DNA of 64,000 nt from an uncultured Photobacterium sp. (lineage in GTDB: Bacteria > Pseudomonadota > Gammaproteobacteria > Enterobacterales > Vibrionaceae), in contig NZ_CAMRAN010000010.1 of NCBI RefSeq assembly GCF_947039875.1, forward strand, positions 1-64,000, written 5' to 3'. Positions 43,875 through 53,900 of the stretch are shown one piece after another. Under the pieces are notes generated by a model. That model was not told the origin of the DNA, did not search any database, and saw only the letters and a list, made by a program, of their open reading frames with translations. Each line of letters opens with the position of its first letter. Within the stretch, counting starts at the first letter, position 1. Both the position numbers and the translations under genes were made by a program.

Positions 43875-45322
43875 TATTTAGCCTCAGTATTTGTATAAGA
43901 TTGAATATAACCGTCAAGTTGAGCAATAAAGTCGGTATGATCGCTATCTAATAAGGTCGCGACATTTAATAGCAACTGATTACTATTAACATAACCAATA
44001 ATCGGGATCGGTAACTCACGTAGCGCATCTAAATGCAGTTGTGCTTTACCCGGTAAGGTAAGTTTAAGACCATAACAAGGATAGGTTTCACTAGGAATGG
44101 CACCGCCACCGACTTGCATCACCAGAGGAACAGCCTGAGCATAAGATTTCCAGCGTAGCGCCCATTGTTGAGCCAATGATTGACTCACTTTAGCGCGATC
44201 TAACGCCTGCTGTGCGACACCAAAAGCAGCAGGATCACGGTTAAGTTTCTGGACTAATAACTGCTCAAGCATGGATAGGACAATTCGTCCCGGACGGAAA
44301 GTACGCATCATGGGGTTTTTAGCTAATTGTTGGCAAAGTTTTGGACACCCAGCAATGATACCCGCCTGCGGTCCACCAATGATTTTATCACCAGAGAAAC
44401 AGACTAAATCAACGCCCATCTGCAAATAACGTGGTAATGAGACTTCACTTTGGGCATATTGTTCAGACGATAATCCAGAGCCTTGATCGATCACTAATGA
44501 AACATGCTCAGGTAAACGTTCAGCCACATCCTGAATATCTGGCGATTCAGTAAACCCCTGCATGGAGAAATTAGACTGATGTACCATTAAGACCATCGCA
44601 GTATTTTCAGTGATCGCATTAATATAGTCATCACTGGTGGTGATATTGGTGGTGCCAACTTCAACTAACTTACAACCAGAAAGGGCTAGAATATCAGGGA
44701 TACGAAAACCCCCGCCAATTTGAACTTGCTCACCGCGAGAAACAATCACTTCTTTACCCGCAGCCAACGCATGCAGCACTAAGTAAACTGACGCAGCATT
44801 ATTGTTTACAACTACACAATCTTCAGCACCAATCCAGCTCTGGATCAAGGTCGGTAATAAACCATTACGATCACCACGCTTACCATCAGCTAATTTCAAC
44901 TCAAGGTTGTTATACCCCGTATTAACCGCTTTCACGCTGTCCCAAATTTGTTCGTTAATTGGAGAACGTCCAAGATTGGTGTGCACTGCTATACCGGTAG
45001 CATTCATTACTCGTTGTTGGCGACGACGATATAACTGACGGCAACTATCAAGCACTAAGGCCATAATATCGAGATCATTAACACCTTGAGTTTTAAAATC
45101 AGGGTGCTGACGGATAGATGCAAACAGTTGACGCAGTGTATTAGTTACAACTGGGCGACTTAATAAGCGCACATAATCAGTTAAATCTGAATGCTGAAGA
45201 AGTTGTTCAATTTGAGGTAAACGGTAGTTGATTGTTGGAGCGAGTGATGCAGAAGGTAGAGCTGGCGATGTTATTGTCGTCACGATAAGTTCCTTGGCTG
45301 AATTGCAGACAACAGCACTCAT
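43874..45322 (-). CDS. selA: L-seryl-tRNA(Sec) selenium transferase SelA
   Basis: SelA is the PLP enzyme that converts seryl-tRNA(Sec) to selenocysteyl-tRNA(Sec). The 482-residue protein has the PLP lysine at K313 in CFSGDKIIGGPQAG and the conserved NATGIAVHTNLGRSP region near residue 107. It is about 20 residues longer than E. coli SelA at the N-terminus. The tRNA-Sec gene ends 60 bases upstream on the same strand, so selC, selA and selB probably form one unit. selD, for selenophosphate, is not in the window. Confidence 0.96.
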   Translation of the reverse strand: MSAVVCNSAKELIVTTITSPALPSASLAPTINYRLPQIEQLLQHSDLTDYVRLLSRPVVTNTLRQLFASIRQHPDFKTQGVNDLDIMALVLDSCRQLYRRRQQRVMNATGIAVHTNLGRSPINEQIWDSVKAVNTGYNNLELKLADGKRGDRNGLLPTLIQSWIGAEDCVVVNNNAASVYLVLHALAAGKEVIVSRGEQVQIGGGFRIPDILALSGCKLVEVGTTNITTSDDYINAITENTAMVLMVHQSNFSMQGFTESPDIQDVAERLPEHVSLVIDQGSGLSSEQYAQSEVSLPRYLQMGVDLVCFSGDKIIGGPQAGIIAGCPKLCQQLAKNPMMRTFRPGRIVLSMLEQLLVQKLNRDPAAFGVAQQALDRAKVSQSLAQQWALRWKSYAQAVPLVMQVGGGAIPSETYPCYGLKLTLPGKAQLHLDALRELPIPIIGYVNSNQLLLNVATLLDSDHTDFIAQLDGYIQSYTNTEAK

Positions 45323-45381
45323 ACCCTAGCCCAAATAGGCAAAGTAACGAGTGTCAAAGGAACCATTTAAACGCGCGAAAA

Positions 45382-45474
45382 ATGGCGGAAGAGGCAGGAA
45401 TTGAACCTACCAAAGCTTATACAGCTCACATCGGTTTTGAAGACCGAGAAGGCCACCAGACCTCATCTCATTCC
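45382..45474 (-). tRNA. selC: tRNA-Sec (UCA), selC
   Basis: A 93-nt minus-strand gene begins GGAATGAGATGAGG and ends CCTGCCTCTTCCGCCA, with CCA encoded. Sec-specific features are visible: anticodon UCA in CTTCAAA, a 6-bp D stem with a 4-base loop (GAGGTC-TGGT-GGCCTT) and a long variable arm (GAGCT-GTATA-AGCTT). The acceptor is odd: the 5' side has eight bases (GGAATGAG), the 3' side only seven (CTCTTCC), and full pairing needs U5 to bulge. selA lies 60 bases downstream and an FNR-type promoter lies just upstream. Confidence 0.95.
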
Positions 45475-45487
45475 GAAATTCTTTTGC

Positions 45488-45493
45488 ATGATA
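45488..45493 (-). promoter_or_regulatory. -10 element of the selC-selA-selB promoter
   Basis: TATCAT on the minus strand is five of six to the -10 consensus. It sits exactly at -12 to -7 if transcription starts at 45481, seven bases before the mature tRNA end. The FNR palindrome upstream is then centred at -41.5. Confidence 0.65.
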
Positions 45494-45515
45494 ATGTAAC
45501 TATCATCGTCATTAT

Positions 45516-45529
45516 TTGATTTACATCAA
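45516..45529. promoter_or_regulatory. Perfect FNR-type operator upstream of selC
   Basis: TTGATTTACATCAA matches the FNR consensus at all ten specified bases and lies in the -41.5 class II position relative to the -10 at 45493-45488. This implies that the selenocysteine machinery is induced without oxygen, together with its client fdhF. Direct evidence is the motif and spacing; binding is inferred. Confidence 0.8.
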
Positions 45530-45622
45530 TTCGTAGTACAAATACCACTATACCAACAGAGTATTCATTTGAACGTGTAATATTTCATCATACAAAAGTT
45601 AAATTCCGTTATCATTATGAAC

Positions 45623-45652
45623 AAAAAAAGCCCTACGTTACCGTAAGGCTTA
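45623..45652 (-). terminator. Terminator of the 199-aa lipoprotein gene
   Basis: aagccctacg / cgtaaggctt form a stem with a TTAC loop and one offset, followed on the minus strand by seven T. It ends the gene at 45680. Confidence 0.82.
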
Positions 45653-45679
45653 AACAAAAAAGATAATATGTTTATTAAG

Positions 45680-46279
45680 TTATCTTACAACCCCATTATC
45701 TTGTAGGTTTTCAATTAGAATATGTGTTAATTCTGAAATAATATCGTTCATGTTATTAGGATCAACAGACTCTGATGATGTTGACCAAATAGGCTTATGG
45801 CTTTTTGTATCAAACAAGGTAAATTCAACATTCACAAACTCATAAGAAACCGTATAACTGTCATCATAAATATAGCTATACGAACTATTATAGTAATTAT
45901 GGAATGATAAACCGCTGCTATATCCTCCATAACCATTTCCTGGGTAACGAATATTTTTATCTTCGATGTTAACTAACTTCGCGACAAAAACTGTTTGGGT
46001 GCCATTTTTCTGAATATAACTCGATAAATCCGCTTTTGATGGTAATTTATTAGGGTATATTTGAGAACTCGATACAGCATTAACTCCCTTCTTTTGTAAT
46101 TCTTTAACCATATCATCTTCAAATATTCGTCTCACACGTAAATTATCCGACATCGCAACTACTAATGAACTTTTGATAGGAAAATTTGCATAATTTTGAT
46201 CAACCCATGATGAAGTTAAATTACTAGAAGCACATGATGTTAATAACATTGTTAATATAAAAATAAAGATTGAACGCAT
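45680..46279 (-). CDS. Lipoprotein, 199 aa, DUF4136-like
   Basis: A lipoprotein signal MRSIFIFILTMLLTSC puts the modified cysteine at residue 16, followed by ASSN (outer-membrane type). The mature part has strands and a Gly/Tyr/Ser-rich loop (YPGNGYGGYSSGLSFHNYYN), followed by YEFVNVEFTLFDTKSHKPIW. The pattern of a small beta-sheet domain ending in a 'kpvWs' strand resembles DUF4136 lipoproteins, but I am not certain. I chose the ATG at 46279 with AAGGGA upstream; the long open extension before it overlaps the divergent gene. Its role is unknown. Confidence 0.78.
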   Translation of the reverse strand: MRSIFIFILTMLLTSCASSNLTSSWVDQNYANFPIKSSLVVAMSDNLRVRRIFEDDMVKELQKKGVNAVSSSQIYPNKLPSKADLSSYIQKNGTQTVFVAKLVNIEDKNIRYPGNGYGGYSSGLSFHNYYNSSYSYIYDDSYTVSYEFVNVEFTLFDTKSHKPIWSTSSESVDPNNMNDIISELTHILIENLQDNGVVR

Positions 46280-46341
46280 AATACATCCCTTTAAGTTATG
46301 TTCTAAAATTAACAATAGTACAGGGATAGGAGAAAGCAATA

Positions 46342-47463
46342 ATGAAAAAAATGATAGTCTCAAGTTTAATAATACTTTGTGGTTGTAGTGCTGAAAGCAA
46401 TGATTCAAATTTAACAAACGAGCCTGAATTAAACAAACCAACATCAATGTCAAAAAATAAAGCACTACAAACACTCTCACCATTATCTCAATCAATATTA
46501 AAGATTGAAAATGCAGAAACATCTAAATCTGAGAAAAAGAATGAAATAAAAAAAATAGAATTTATGGCAGAAGATGATCCTGATGCGATGATTTATTTAG
46601 CCGCATTGTTCGAAGAAGGTGAATTAGTCACAAAATCAGAACAAAAAGCACGATCACTGTATAAAAAAGCAATAGAGAAAAATCATCTCCTTGCTCGTTA
46701 TTATTATTCACTAATGCTAATAGATGGCAGAGGTGGCAAAACTGACTATGCTAATGCTGAATCAAACTTACTAATTAATATTAAAAATCAACATGCTCCA
46801 TCATCTTACTCATTAGGTTATTTATATTTCATACAAGAAAGACATCAGGATGTAATTGATATTTTAAATAAAAACGATAATGCCAATAATGAATATTCAA
46901 ATTATTTATTAGCCATTTCATATCTAGAATTAAATAAAAATACACAACAAGCGATTAATTTATTACATAACTCAGCTAAAAAAGATCATCCTTATTCTCA
47001 TTTGGTATTAGGTGACATCTATCGCCGAGGACTCTATGACATCGAAATCGATACAGAAAAGAGTTTTAAACATCTTAATATTGCAGCAAAGCAAAATAAT
47101 CCTAAAGCCTTATTTGATTTGGCTACATTAAGTTTGGAAAATTTATCTCTTATTGAAAATGATATTAATATTGCAATAGAGCAATTAAAATCGGCAGATA
47201 AAAATGGATACCCTTCTGCCAGTTTTGAATTAGCAAAATTATATGATCAAGGTGATCTTATCGAACAAAATTTTGATAAAGCTATTTATTGGTATAAACG
47301 TTCAGCTGCTCAAGGAAATAATAGAGCAATGTATAATTTAGCCAGTATTTATATAAATGGCGATGGTGTAGACATCTCTATGGAACAAGCGGAATACTGG
47401 CTAATAGAATCAGCTAAAAATGGTAATCATCGAGCTAAAGATATTCTTAAAAACGGAGAGTAA
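46342..47463 (+). CDS. Lipoprotein with Sel1-like/TPR repeats
   Basis: This 373-residue protein has a lipobox (MKKMIVSSLIILCGC, Cys15) followed by a polar linker and then Sel1-like repeats from about residue 75. Clear units include AMIYLAALFEEGELV, SHLVLGDIYRRGLYD, ASFELAKLYDQGDLIEQNFDKAIYWYKRSA and AMYNLASIYINGDGV. Such solenoids mediate protein-protein contacts. It is divergent from the 199-aa lipoprotein across 62 bases. It may be an envelope scaffold; no partner can be named from sequence. Confidence 0.87.
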   Translation: MKKMIVSSLIILCGCSAESNDSNLTNEPELNKPTSMSKNKALQTLSPLSQSILKIENAETSKSEKKNEIKKIEFMAEDDPDAMIYLAALFEEGELVTKSEQKARSLYKKAIEKNHLLARYYYSLMLIDGRGGKTDYANAESNLLINIKNQHAPSSYSLGYLYFIQERHQDVIDILNKNDNANNEYSNYLLAISYLELNKNTQQAINLLHNSAKKDHPYSHLVLGDIYRRGLYDIEIDTEKSFKHLNIAAKQNNPKALFDLATLSLENLSLIENDINIAIEQLKSADKNGYPSASFELAKLYDQGDLIEQNFDKAIYWYKRSAAQGNNRAMYNLASIYINGDGVDISMEQAEYWLIESAKNGNHRAKDILKNGE

Positions 47464-47485
47464 GTTACTCTTAACGTATTATAAT

Positions 47486-47513
47486 AAAAGCCCAATAACT
47501 ATATTGGGCTTTT
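47486..47513 (+). terminator. Terminator of the Sel1 lipoprotein gene
   Basis: The 12-bp stem aaaagcccaata / tattgggctttt has a short loop and a T-rich tail on the plus strand. Confidence 0.9.
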
Positions 47514-47524
47514 ATTGTTTTATG

Positions 47525-47560
47525 ATAAAAAAAACTTGCTTGATATAACATCAAGCAAGT
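47525..47560 (-). terminator. Terminator at the end of the DUF11 cluster
   Basis: The 10-bp stem acttgcttga / tcaagcaagt is followed on the minus strand by a run of eight T. It ends the 2193-aa/OmpA/919-aa operon. Confidence 0.9.
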
Positions 47561-47584
47561 ATTACCGTCACAAGTAAACGATAA

Positions 47585-50344
47585 CTAGTTATCAATACGA
47601 ACACTAAAGATAAGTTCTTCAGACTCACCAGGGGCGACACTTCCGATTGTTCCTATAATTGATCCCGTAGAACCATTAGCAATCGTATTAATTGAGCCCT
47701 TTGAAATACTCGGTAAAGACCCTGCTACATTAAATGTTGTATAAGCGGGTGTGGCATCGGTTAAGGTCACGTTACGTGCCTCTTCAATTGCAATATTCTC
47801 TGTTGTTAATCGATACATAATGCATTGGCCAGGTGCAATAGCAAAATTGGTGGTCACATAAACACCCGAATCTGATACACCATTACAATCTAAATCTGGT
47901 GTTTGTTCTTTCGTTACCTTCATATTTGTATTTGCAACTGTGGTGGTATCAATAATCTGCAATGTGCCACAACTTACCGTGGTTTCGACAGTCGTAATAT
48001 TATCCGTTCCCTGTGGTGTATTTGCAGGCACAAAGACCTTTATAAATAATACTTTCTGTGCGCCACCAGCAAGAGAAGCCACTGACGTTATCGCATTATC
48101 AGACCCTGTCAGTATATTATCGCTATCAGTATCTTCATAAATAACTGTAGAAAAACCAGCACCTGAATTCGCCACAGTCAGCAGAATATTTAAGAATTCA
48201 TCATTGGTGTTATTATTTAAAATATGTTTATAAACAATGCTTCCGCCAGCAAACGTTACACCATTTGAATTTGGAGGACCAAAGGCTAAACATTGATTAT
48301 TATTATCAACAGTCACAGCGTCATGTTTAATGTCTTCTGCGCCAGTTGTTGGGGAAAAGACTTTAAAATAAATATCTTGAGTGATAGATTCTGCGTCTGC
48401 AGGAACGGTTACATCGGCATAAACAACGACCGCATCATCAGGACCTAATACTGGAATATTGGTAATGACTTCATTCTCAGCATTTTTAAACACAACAGTC
48501 CAATCTGCTGGCATGGTATTGACCGCAAAATTTGAGCCACTGTATTGCAACTCATAACTTTCAGCTGCATCTGACTTATTAGTTACGTATAAAGTAAACC
48601 GAGTGGTTGCACCAGGTAACGCAGTATTTGTTGTAACAGCCGCAGCTTCAGGACCTGCACCATAACCACAATTATCGTCAACGGCATCACAGCTATCTTC
48701 AACTGTTAGCCCCGTTTCTGCTCTCACATTATTAGTTAAATCAACGGTACTCACGACTATTTCTCCCAAACGGTCAATAACAGTATTTGTTTTCGAGGTA
48801 TCGTTTGACGATCTTGCACGTTTAACCGTCTGGTATGGTCCACCTATAGCTGAAGCAGGAAGGGTTGCAATCAATATGACTTTATATCCACACACTCCAT
48901 TACTGTCAGTCACTAAGTATGATGGACAGGTTTCGCCTGCTGCAGGAATAACGCCTGTATCTGGATTACTGTCATTATCAGTATCTATTAATGGTGTTAC
49001 ACCATCACTTTTATATAAGAAGAAGCTAGTACCACTTGGAAATGTGGAAGATTCAATAGTGACATTAAAAATATCTTCATCATTACCCGTATTCCAGATG
49101 TAATTGGTAAAACTAACACGAGCACCTTGCGAGGCGGATGCTATCTCAACAATCTCATGATTAGTGTCATCAAGTGCATCACAATTATTATCGGTACCAA
49201 CATCACAGCCACCATTATTAGCAATAACCGCATAATTAGACGTAATTAGAAATGGCACTCTATTAGTATTGGTTGAATCTAACTCACCTGTATCAACAGT
49301 ACCGTTATTATCTTCATCAAAACCATAAATACCTTGGTTATACAATGTTGTTGCAGAAAGGCCTGAATCGATATTAACTTCAAATGTTATCGTCGCTGAT
49401 TCATCAGCCGCTAAACCATCCATTACAAATTGAATTTCATCATTATCAGGACAAGATGCATTAGGGGCAATACAGGTTGTAAATGCTAAATCTTGATCAC
49501 CAGTCGTTTCACTGCCACCAGTTGTGATACCTGAAGCCGTTATTGTTGTTCCTGATAAACTCCAAGATACCGCACCATTAAATCGCATCCCTTCAGGCAA
49601 AACATCATTTAAAATTACGCCATTCGTCTGTAACGGATCCATATCTGTAAGACCAACATTCGTGTATGTAAATGTTACCGTATGCGGGCCGCTTGGTGAC
49701 GCACCAACATTGGCACTTAATGCTTTCGAAATTTCAACAATCGGTAAATTGGTTGCTGTTACAGTATCAGTATTGGTCTGTGTTCCCACTCCACCATTTG
49801 CCACAGAAATACCATCAACACTTACCGCTTGGCTGGTTGCTGTCACTGTTAGCGCATCCGATGAATTAATTGTCGCAGCAGCATCAATATCAGCCACAAT
49901 AACAAATTCAAAACTTTCACCTGCTGCTAGAGGACCAATTACAGAACCTGAAGCTATTGGTGATGAACCAGGATCAGCAACACCGTCGTTATTTTCATCA
50001 GGATAAATAGTTGCAGCACTAATAACAGAAGCTGGCATCACAACATCAAGTACAAAAGAATCAGTATTATTACCAGTATTCGTTAATACATGATTGAATG
50101 TCACCGTTCGACCAGGAGCACCTAACTTCGATTGATCATTAATCAATGTCAGTGCTGCAACAGGTTGAACAAGGGTTTCAACTAAATTGGATGTTGTGCT
50201 ACGTAAAATATTGGCACTATCTCGATACGTAGCACCAGCTTGATTTTTAATCACTGTACCAGATTCAGTTAAGGCCATTACAGCGAAGCTGGCACTAGCA
50301 ACAACGGTTATACCTATTTTGGCGATTCCCTTGAAGACATTCAT
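47585..50344 (-). CDS. Large secreted DUF11-repeat protein, 919 aa
   Basis: A signal peptide (to about residue 25, ...FAVMA) precedes the motif ESGTVIKNQAGATYRDS shared with two other proteins of this cluster. Serial DUF11/Ig-like modules follow, each with a TNTGN-type strand (VTFNHVLTNTGNNTDSF first). Asp-rich loops such as DENNDGVADPG, DEDNNGTVDTG and DTDNDSNPDTG look like calcium sites. The protein ends on the strand ELIFSVRIDN with no anchor, LPXTG or barrel. The ribosome site GGGGGAG is strong, and it lies 17 bases after the OmpA-like gene. I infer an extracellular or surface-bound structural protein. Confidence 0.85.
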   Translation of the reverse strand: MNVFKGIAKIGITVVASASFAVMALTESGTVIKNQAGATYRDSANILRSTTSNLVETLVQPVAALTLINDQSKLGAPGRTVTFNHVLTNTGNNTDSFVLDVVMPASVISAATIYPDENNDGVADPGSSPIASGSVIGPLAAGESFEFVIVADIDAAATINSSDALTVTATSQAVSVDGISVANGGVGTQTNTDTVTATNLPIVEISKALSANVGASPSGPHTVTFTYTNVGLTDMDPLQTNGVILNDVLPEGMRFNGAVSWSLSGTTITASGITTGGSETTGDQDLAFTTCIAPNASCPDNDEIQFVMDGLAADESATITFEVNIDSGLSATTLYNQGIYGFDEDNNGTVDTGELDSTNTNRVPFLITSNYAVIANNGGCDVGTDNNCDALDDTNHEIVEIASASQGARVSFTNYIWNTGNDEDIFNVTIESSTFPSGTSFFLYKSDGVTPLIDTDNDSNPDTGVIPAAGETCPSYLVTDSNGVCGYKVILIATLPASAIGGPYQTVKRARSSNDTSKTNTVIDRLGEIVVSTVDLTNNVRAETGLTVEDSCDAVDDNCGYGAGPEAAAVTTNTALPGATTRFTLYVTNKSDAAESYELQYSGSNFAVNTMPADWTVVFKNAENEVITNIPVLGPDDAVVVYADVTVPADAESITQDIYFKVFSPTTGAEDIKHDAVTVDNNNQCLAFGPPNSNGVTFAGGSIVYKHILNNNTNDEFLNILLTVANSGAGFSTVIYEDTDSDNILTGSDNAITSVASLAGGAQKVLFIKVFVPANTPQGTDNITTVETTVSCGTLQIIDTTTVANTNMKVTKEQTPDLDCNGVSDSGVYVTTNFAIAPGQCIMYRLTTENIAIEEARNVTLTDATPAYTTFNVAGSLPSISKGSINTIANGSTGSIIGTIGSVAPGESEELIFSVRIDN

Positions 50345-50361
50345 ATGAAGCTCCCCCTTCC

Positions 50362-50883
50362 CTATTGTGCGCTAGAATGACTAGCCACTGAGTTGTATTG
50401 CATACTAACCGGATTGAAATCGTCACCTAATAAAATAAGTTGTGTGCGGCGATTTACTCGATTGTTTGTTTTATTATTCGAAACAATAAACGGCTCTCTT
50501 GAACCAGAAGCTAATGTCACGATACGGTGTACAGCAAGCCCTTGGCGTTGTAAATAATTTGCAACAACGTCAGCGCGTGCTTTTGCTAATTGGTCGTTAT
50601 ATTCTGCTTTCCCTGAATTATCAGCAGAACCAATAATAGCAATATTTAATCTAGGATTAGATTTCAATAATTTTACAGCTTGATCTAATGCATGTTGTTG
50701 TTGTGCATCTAGCAATTTTTTATCAAAATCAAAATTGACAACGGTCGGCCAATAATGTCCTTCAAGAACAGTTGTTGTACTGCTACAAGCAAGATCACCA
50801 TAGTCGGCATAAATAGCTTCATTAGAAACACAGCCTGAAATCCCTACACTTAAAAATAATAAAGAAGTTGTTAATAATTTCAT
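50362..50883 (-). CDS. OmpA-like peptidoglycan-associated lipoprotein
   Basis: This 173-residue protein has a lipobox (MKLLTTSLLFLSVGISGC, Cys18) and a C-terminal OmpA domain. The domain shows VNFDFDKKLLDAQQQHALDQ near residue 50, IIGSADNSGKAEYNDQLAKARADVV and NRRTQLILLG, including the conserved Asp and Arg that hold diaminopimelate. It should tether the outer membrane to peptidoglycan. I chose the ATG at 50883, with GAGGAA upstream. It is 17 bases from the genes on both sides, within one operon with the barrel and DUF11 proteins, which suggests it anchors that apparatus. Confidence 0.9.
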   Translation of the reverse strand: MKLLTTSLLFLSVGISGCVSNEAIYADYGDLACSSTTTVLEGHYWPTVVNFDFDKKLLDAQQQHALDQAVKLLKSNPRLNIAIIGSADNSGKAEYNDQLAKARADVVANYLQRQGLAVHRIVTLASGSREPFIVSNNKTNNRVNRRTQLILLGDDFNPVSMQYNSVASHSSAQ

Positions 50884-50900
50884 GATTACATTCCTCACCA

Positions 50901-53900
50901 CTATTCGCTTAACCAACCAAATAAGTCTTCATCAAGCTTAAACATCATTTCAAAATAAAAACCTTGTAAGTTATAACCTTGTGGGTCGAGGTCATCATCA
51001 TCAAAACCTATTACGTTATAACCAATACCTGCACGTAGATTTTTCATAACAAGATAGTTTAAACCGACACCGAAAGAATAACGGCGACTATCAAACCAAT
51101 CAGTGCCTAACATGCCACCATGCACATCAAGGTCCCAACGACGGTTAATATAATAAATTACGCGGCCATCAATAATTGTTGCTACAGAATCATAGTCTTG
51201 CTCATATTCAGTGAAATCCTCCCACTTCAGCCCAACACGTCCTGATATTGTCCAATCTGGCGATAGTTGATAATTCTGGTGGGTAGATAAAATATGTGCT
51301 GTACGTGTGCTGTCATTACGCTCTGTTTTCCACTCATAAGCACCTAACATATGGTAACGATTGCTTAATCTAGGGCGATATGCAAAGCCTAAACTGAAAT
51401 GATTACTCCATGTGTTTTGTGCATTTTCTTTATCAATATAGCGGTATTCTTCACGTACAAGCCCACTCCAATCTTGACTCAAGCGCGTGACCCAGGCGCC
51501 CAAAATGCCATAATAATCTTCAGTATCACCGTGACGATATTCTATACGGCCCGTGGTTTTATAATTAGGATTACGTACATCAGCTAAACCTAATGACACC
51601 GCGACACCAGAGGTTCCTTCGCCTTCAATAACTTCAACATATTCAATTGCAGGATCAACACTGATACCGGGAATTACTTCAAACCGGCCACGATAACCAT
51701 TAGCTAGCTCAAGGCTACGACCATCTGATGCACCACGTTGTCTAAACTCATTAAACGTACTACCACCATGGAGCCAATCAACATCGATACCAGCCGTAAA
51801 TAAGCTTGTTGAACCACTGCCTAAATTACTAATGCCGTCTAAAGAATCAATATACTCATATTGGGTATATATGCTGGCTTGCTTATGTACTTTCCAATCT
51901 GCTTTTACATTAAAACGACGCTTACTATCATGACCAAAACTCTGCTCATATTCAGTGTCTAACCGACCAGGACGTCCCCACAAACTAAATGTACGACCCA
52001 GCCCCACAATTGCGGTGGTATATTCTTCTGAATCTGTTTCGGTTTCATTTTTAATATAACGAGAGCCTAAACGTGTTACCCATTGAGAGCCCAAAATCTT
52101 GCTATCTACGGTTGCCCCAATAGACTGTTGCTTTTCTTTATGCGCTAGAGATTCAGAATGACTGGCTTCAATGTTTAGGTTCATTAACCCTGTTAACTTC
52201 TGACGATGGCGAAGACGAAGCTCTTGACGAGCTGGCGTTACACCACCAGTAGAATTAGTAAACCCTTCTTCTGCATAAACATATTCAAGTTCAGTCGCTG
52301 CTTGAGCGTGCCAATCACGATTAAGTCTAAGTTTATATGCCATACCATTTTTAAGTTTTTCCTGAGTGTCAGTAGTTAACGTACTGGCACTTTCATCCCC
52401 CTTATGGGACATACTCGCAACAGAAGCTGTTATTTGCGTTTTATTATCAAAATCATAGTTAACCCAAAGGCTACCAATGTCATAACCTTCAACATCATTG
52501 TCGTTATATTCGTAGCTCAAACCGGCAAGTAAATAAGGGGTGAATAAATAAGAGAGTCTTGCACCTGCAACGGTATAAGCATCACCATCACCATCCACAT
52601 CATAGGCGACTCTCACTTTGATAGGATTGAGATTAGAATCGTAACTTGGAATAACACGATTAAATCGTATATCGCCCGAAAAATAGTCAATAGTATAGTC
52701 AATATAACGGGTTAATAGCTGCTGATTTAGAACAAGACCTGTATTATCTCTGTCATACGTAACCAAAGTTACCGTATCAGAATGACGCACAATGCGTGTG
52801 TCCCCGATACTATAAAACATTGCAGTACCGTTACCATTAAACTCAATCACTTTATGTAAATCTTCAGGACGTGCACCATATAATTGTGCGGTAATTTTCC
52901 CATCGTTATACATACTATTGAAGCCATTAAGGATCTGACTTGTACGTCCAATATCAGACTCATCAGTTCCATCTGCGGTACTATAATCACCCCACATTGC
53001 AAAATGGCGTTCTTTTTCAAGTTTCACATAGAGCTTACTGGTACTACGAGCATCATAACCTTTAATACTTGCATCACCTGGAATTGGGTAATAGCTGTCT
53101 GGTGATATTTCGCGATAAAATTCTTCATCAGACTTGTCACTGTCATAACTTAACGTTAAATGCATACCACCTTTAATATTACCTTTAATAAAGGCGGCGG
53201 CTCTTTCGTCATGACTATAGGTTTTATTTTCATAACCGTCTAATTGAGCAGGTGGTCTTTCTCCACTAAAGCGGCCATAGCGTCCGGTATAATTTACAAT
53301 ACCTGAGACAAATAATGGACGTTTAGCTGCAATTTGATAAAGTTTAATTTTGTCAGAGAAGTCTTCAACTGACGCTTGGATATTAATTTGGCCCGTATTT
53401 TCAGTACTGCGTAAATAAACGGTTTTTTCACCATTAATGACACGAACCTGATGACCTGTTTCATTCTCTTGAATATCAGGATCTAACCAAGTATCACCTT
53501 GATCTGTATCTAGCGTTACAAAGTAAGTACCACGTGCCAAATTATTATTTTCATCGTACAACTTAATAATAACAGGAATAACAGAACGACCACCGTCAGC
53601 ACGTAATACATCACCATCAGCGACAACACTTATACGTTTTGCAGATTTTGGATGAGAGAACGTTTTTCCTAAAACAAGACGCTCGTTACCAAATGGATCA
53701 ACTGTTTTAATTTCAACAACGTTATCGCCATCGTCTAATGGAATACCATACCAACCAACAATTTGAGCATTCTCGCGTTTATTTATAATACGCTCGCCTA
53801 ATTGATCAACATTGATTGCATTACCATTAACATACAATGTTGGTTCAACATCACCTCGAATAACGGCAATAAAACGACCATCATAGCTATAATCATTGGT

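Noticed and set aside
46280-46522. N-terminal extension of the 199-aa lipoprotein
   Set aside because: The extra 81 residues overlap the divergent Sel1 gene, have frameshift-like composition, and would hide the clear lipoprotein signal.
49524-50006. Plus-strand 160-codon frame inside the 919-aa gene, and similar frames inside the 1088-aa gene
   Set aside because: They arise from the repeated Thr/Val/Asp codons of DUF11 modules on the opposite strand; there are no start signals or family features.
47585-50344. RTX/LapA-type adhesin interpretation of the DUF11 proteins
   Set aside because: No GGxGxD nonapeptide arrays, no type I secretion genes and no C-terminal RTX signal are visible; the Asp loops are of the dockerin or thrombospondin-like kind.
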